DNA of 7,834 nt. Source: Pirellulaceae bacterium (lineage in GTDB: Bacteria; Planctomycetota; Planctomycetia; Pirellulales; Pirellulaceae). The DNA lies in assembly GCA_020846515.1 (NCBI GenBank), contig JADLDX010000215.1, positions 1 to 7,834 of the forward strand. The letters run 5' to 3'. Below the pieces are notes generated by a model that saw nothing but the letters and a program-made list of their open reading frames with translations, had not been told where the DNA came from and searched no databases. Position numbers and translations under genes: made by a program. Shown here piece by piece: positions 6,206 to 7,834 of the stretch (the first letter of the stretch is position 1; each line of letters begins with the position of its first letter).

Positions 6206-7534
6206 ATGACGAAATCAACGCTCCTGGGCTTGATCATTGCGACCAGCGTTTTAGGCGTTGTCAAGCCAGTGTCCGGCGATGACTGGCCAGGCTGGTTGGG
6301 GGCGCAGCGCGATAGCGTCGTGCGTGAAACTGGATATGTCGATGAGATACCTAAAGAAGGTCTTAAGACGCAGTGGCGTGTGCCGATCGGCGGTGGTTAT
6401 TCCGGACCCGCCGTAGCGGCCGGCCGCGTGTATGTCACCGACTATCAAGCCACTTCGGGGAAGAACACCAATAACCCCGGTGGTCGCGATCAGCGCGAGG
6501 GAACCGAACGAATTGTTTGTCTGGATGCCAATAGTGGCAAAGAAATTTGGACCCACGCCTATCCGCGATCTTACAACATCTCCTATAGCAATGGCCCGCG
6601 AGCGACGCCCACCGTTGACGGCGATCGCGTATATGCCTTGGGCGCCGAAGGAGACCTGATCTGTTTGTCAGTGAGCGATGGCAAAGTCGTGTGGAGCAAA
6701 TCATTGCCGACCGTATACAAAGCTGAAACGCCAATCTGGGGCCATGCGGCTGCTCCTCTGGTGCACGGTGATCTGCTGTACTGTTTGGCGGGCGGATCGG
6801 GCAGCGTGGTAGTGGCTCTGAATAAGCTGACAGGTGAAGAAAAGTGGCGAGCACTGACAGCCAGCGAAATTGGATACTGTGCGCCCTCAATAATCACCGT
6901 AGCTGGTCAGAAGCAACTCTTGATCTGGACGGCTGATGAACTGGCTGGCCTCGATCCGCTCACTGGCAAGGTCTGGTGGAGTGCGCCGCTGAAACCCAGT
7001 TACGCCATGTCGATCGCTGTACCACGCGTCGTTGGTAATCGGTTGTTCGCCAGTGGCATAGGTGAAGTGGGTGCCATGTTTGAACTGGGGGCTGATGGCC
7101 GATCCATCAAAGAACTCTGGCGTGGTAAGCCGAAGACGGCTCTGTATTCGGCCAACGCGCCGGCTTTATTTGAAGGCGATACGCTCTACGGTGCAGACTG
7201 CGGTAGCGGGCAATTCATTGCAGCCAAGGCCAGCGATGGCACACGTTTGTGGGAAACGTTCGAGCCTACATCAGGTGGTACGCGACGCGCCAGCCATGGC
7301 ACTGCCTTTATTGTGCGACAGGGCGAGCACTATTGGCTACTCAGCGAACGTGGCGATCTGATTTTGGCCGATCTTTCACCCACGGGATACAAAGAACTGG
7401 GCCGGGCTCACGTGATCGAACCCACCAGCGATGCGTTTGGCCGACCGGTCGTATGGACGCATCCCGCCTTCTCCAATCGTCACGCTTTCATCCGCAATGA
7501 TCAGGAGATCATTTCAGTAAGCCTGGCGAAGTAA
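6206..7534 (+). CDS. Secreted PQQ-like (BamB-like) beta-propeller protein
   Basis: A 442-residue exported protein of the PQQ-like beta-propeller type common in planctomycetes. Residues 1-24 look like a signal peptide: Lys3, a hydrophobic core at about 6-19, and probable cleavage after VSG. The mature start, DDWPGWLGAQRD, resembles the DWPQWRGPNRDG opening typical of these proteins. Repeated blade motifs are visible: VCLDANSGKEIWTH (104-117), ICLSVSDGKVVWSK (152-165), VALNKLTGEEKWRA (203-216), LAGLDPLTGKVWWS (246-259) and FIAAKASDGTRLWE (337-350). I see no dehydrogenase catalytic domain, so a structural or binding role is more likely than a quinoprotein enzyme; real PQQ binding is unproven. 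The start is fixed by an in-frame TGA at 6200-6202; the Shine-Dalgarno (GGGA, eight bases upstream) is weak. The stop codon is shared with the first unit of the downstream heptamer array. Confidence 0.9.
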   Translation: MTKSTLLGLIIATSVLGVVKPVSGDDWPGWLGAQRDSVVRETGYVDEIPKEGLKTQWRVPIGGGYSGPAVAAGRVYVTDYQATSGKNTNNPGGRDQREGTERIVCLDANSGKEIWTHAYPRSYNISYSNGPRATPTVDGDRVYALGAEGDLICLSVSDGKVVWSKSLPTVYKAETPIWGHAAAPLVHGDLLYCLAGGSGSVVVALNKLTGEEKWRALTASEIGYCAPSIITVAGQKQLLIWTADELAGLDPLTGKVWWSAPLKPSYAMSIAVPRVVGNRLFASGIGEVGAMFELGADGRSIKELWRGKPKTALYSANAPALFEGDTLYGADCGSGQFIAAKASDGTRLWETFEPTSGGTRRASHGTAFIVRQGEHYWLLSERGDLILADLSPTGYKELGRAHVIEPTSDAFGRPVVWTHPAFSNRHAFIRNDQEIISVSLAK

Positions 7535-7740
7535 GCAGTTAGCGGTTAGCAGTTAGCAGTAAGCAGTTAGCAGTTAGCAGTTAGCAGTTAGCAGTTAGCA
7601 GTTAGTAGTTAGCGGTTAGCGGTTAGCAGTAAGCAGTAATCAGTAAGCAGTAAGCAGTAAGCAGTAAGCGGTTAGTAGTTAGTAGTTAGTAGTTAGTGGT
7701 TAGTGGTTAGTAGTTAGTGGTTAGTGGTTAGTGGTTAGTG
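7531..7740. repeat. Tandem array of 30 heptamers (consensus GTTAGCA)
   Basis: Read by hand, 7531-7740 divides into exactly 30 consecutive 7-base units with no insertion or deletion. Variants are GTTAGCA, GTAAGCA, GTTAGCG, GTTAGTA, GTTAGTG and single GTAAGCG and GTAATCA units. They are clustered: units 1-10 are mostly GTTAGCA, 11-14 mixed, 15-20 all GTAA types, and 21-30 all GTTAGTA or GTTAGTG. The first unit contains the TAA that ends the PQQ-type gene. Because 7 is not a multiple of 3, the TAG or TAA in each unit closes all three plus-strand frames. It resembles the heptanucleotide STRR repeats known from cyanobacteria in unit size, not clearly in origin. There are no spacers, so it is not a CRISPR array. 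Confidence 0.95.
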
Positions 7741-7773
7741 GTCAAGCTTGCTGCGTTTTGACCTGTCGTTTTT
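7740..7773 (+). terminator. Weak intrinsic terminator candidate after the heptamer array
   Basis: GGTCAA (7740-7745) and TTGACC (7758-7763) form a six-base-pair stem with a 12-base loop, followed after five bases by TTTTT (7769-7773). It could end the PQQ-type transcript, which would then carry the whole array in its 3' untranslated region. The stem is short and the T-run is displaced. The following bases to about 7810 are strongly pyrimidine-rich with no recognised gene. Confidence 0.35.
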
Positions 7774-7834
7774 CCCCTTCCATACTCTCCCTTGATCATT
7801 CCTCCCTCGGTTGCCCAACACCATGAATCTTCGA

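Noticed and set aside
7531..7740. CRISPR array
   Set aside because: The units are 7 bases with no spacers; it is a simple tandem repeat.
7823..7834. Possible start of a next gene (ATG at 7823)
   Set aside because: Only four codons are visible and no Shine-Dalgarno precedes it, so a gene cannot be supported.

Overview
The window looks like chromosomal DNA of a planctomycete, probably a Pirellulaceae-type bacterium. This rests on gene content. The large secreted protein begins with a variant of the planctomycete LEPR-XLL N-terminal motif and ends in a cohesin-like plus dockerin tail. A secreted PQQ-type beta-propeller protein is present, and Shine-Dalgarno sequences are weak or patchy. No rRNA, tRNA, CRISPR array, insertion sequence or phage gene was seen.

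Layout. (1) Positions 1-1033: 3' part of an M20-family metallopeptidase, resembling PepT, whose start lies outside the window. (2) 1047-1352: a small BFD-like [2Fe-2S] protein, same strand, 13 bases after the peptidase stop and probably co-transcribed. (3) 1353-1586: intergenic, with a hairpin and a possible -10 box. (4) 1587-4805: a 1072-residue exported protein with a beta-propeller of the PF09826/COG4880 type, a linker, a cohesin-like domain and a two-repeat dockerin. (5) 4806-4912: a convergent gap with one perfect hairpin; a second hairpin spans the end of the next gene. (6) 4913-5797, minus strand: a YgaP-like membrane hairpin fused to an SRPBCC (cyclase/dehydrase-type) domain. (7) 5798-6205: a divergent intergenic region with a nested palindromic element that looks like an inverted REP doublet, and a possible promoter for the next gene. 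(8) 6206-7534: an exported PQQ-like (BamB-like) beta-propeller protein. (9) 7531-7740: exactly 30 in-phase copies of a 7-base repeat that begin on the stop codon of gene 8, followed by a weak terminator-like hairpin and pyrimidine-rich DNA.

The genes do not form one pathway. The peptidase and the [2Fe-2S] protein form one likely transcription unit; the other three look like separate units. Two of the five genes encode exported beta-propellers, and the SRPBCC protein is predicted to be in the membrane. The most unusual material is non-coding: the 30-unit heptamer array and the REP-like doublet, whose two hairpins share a GCAA loop and differ by a compensatory base-pair change. I found no convincing evidence of a new multi-gene system.
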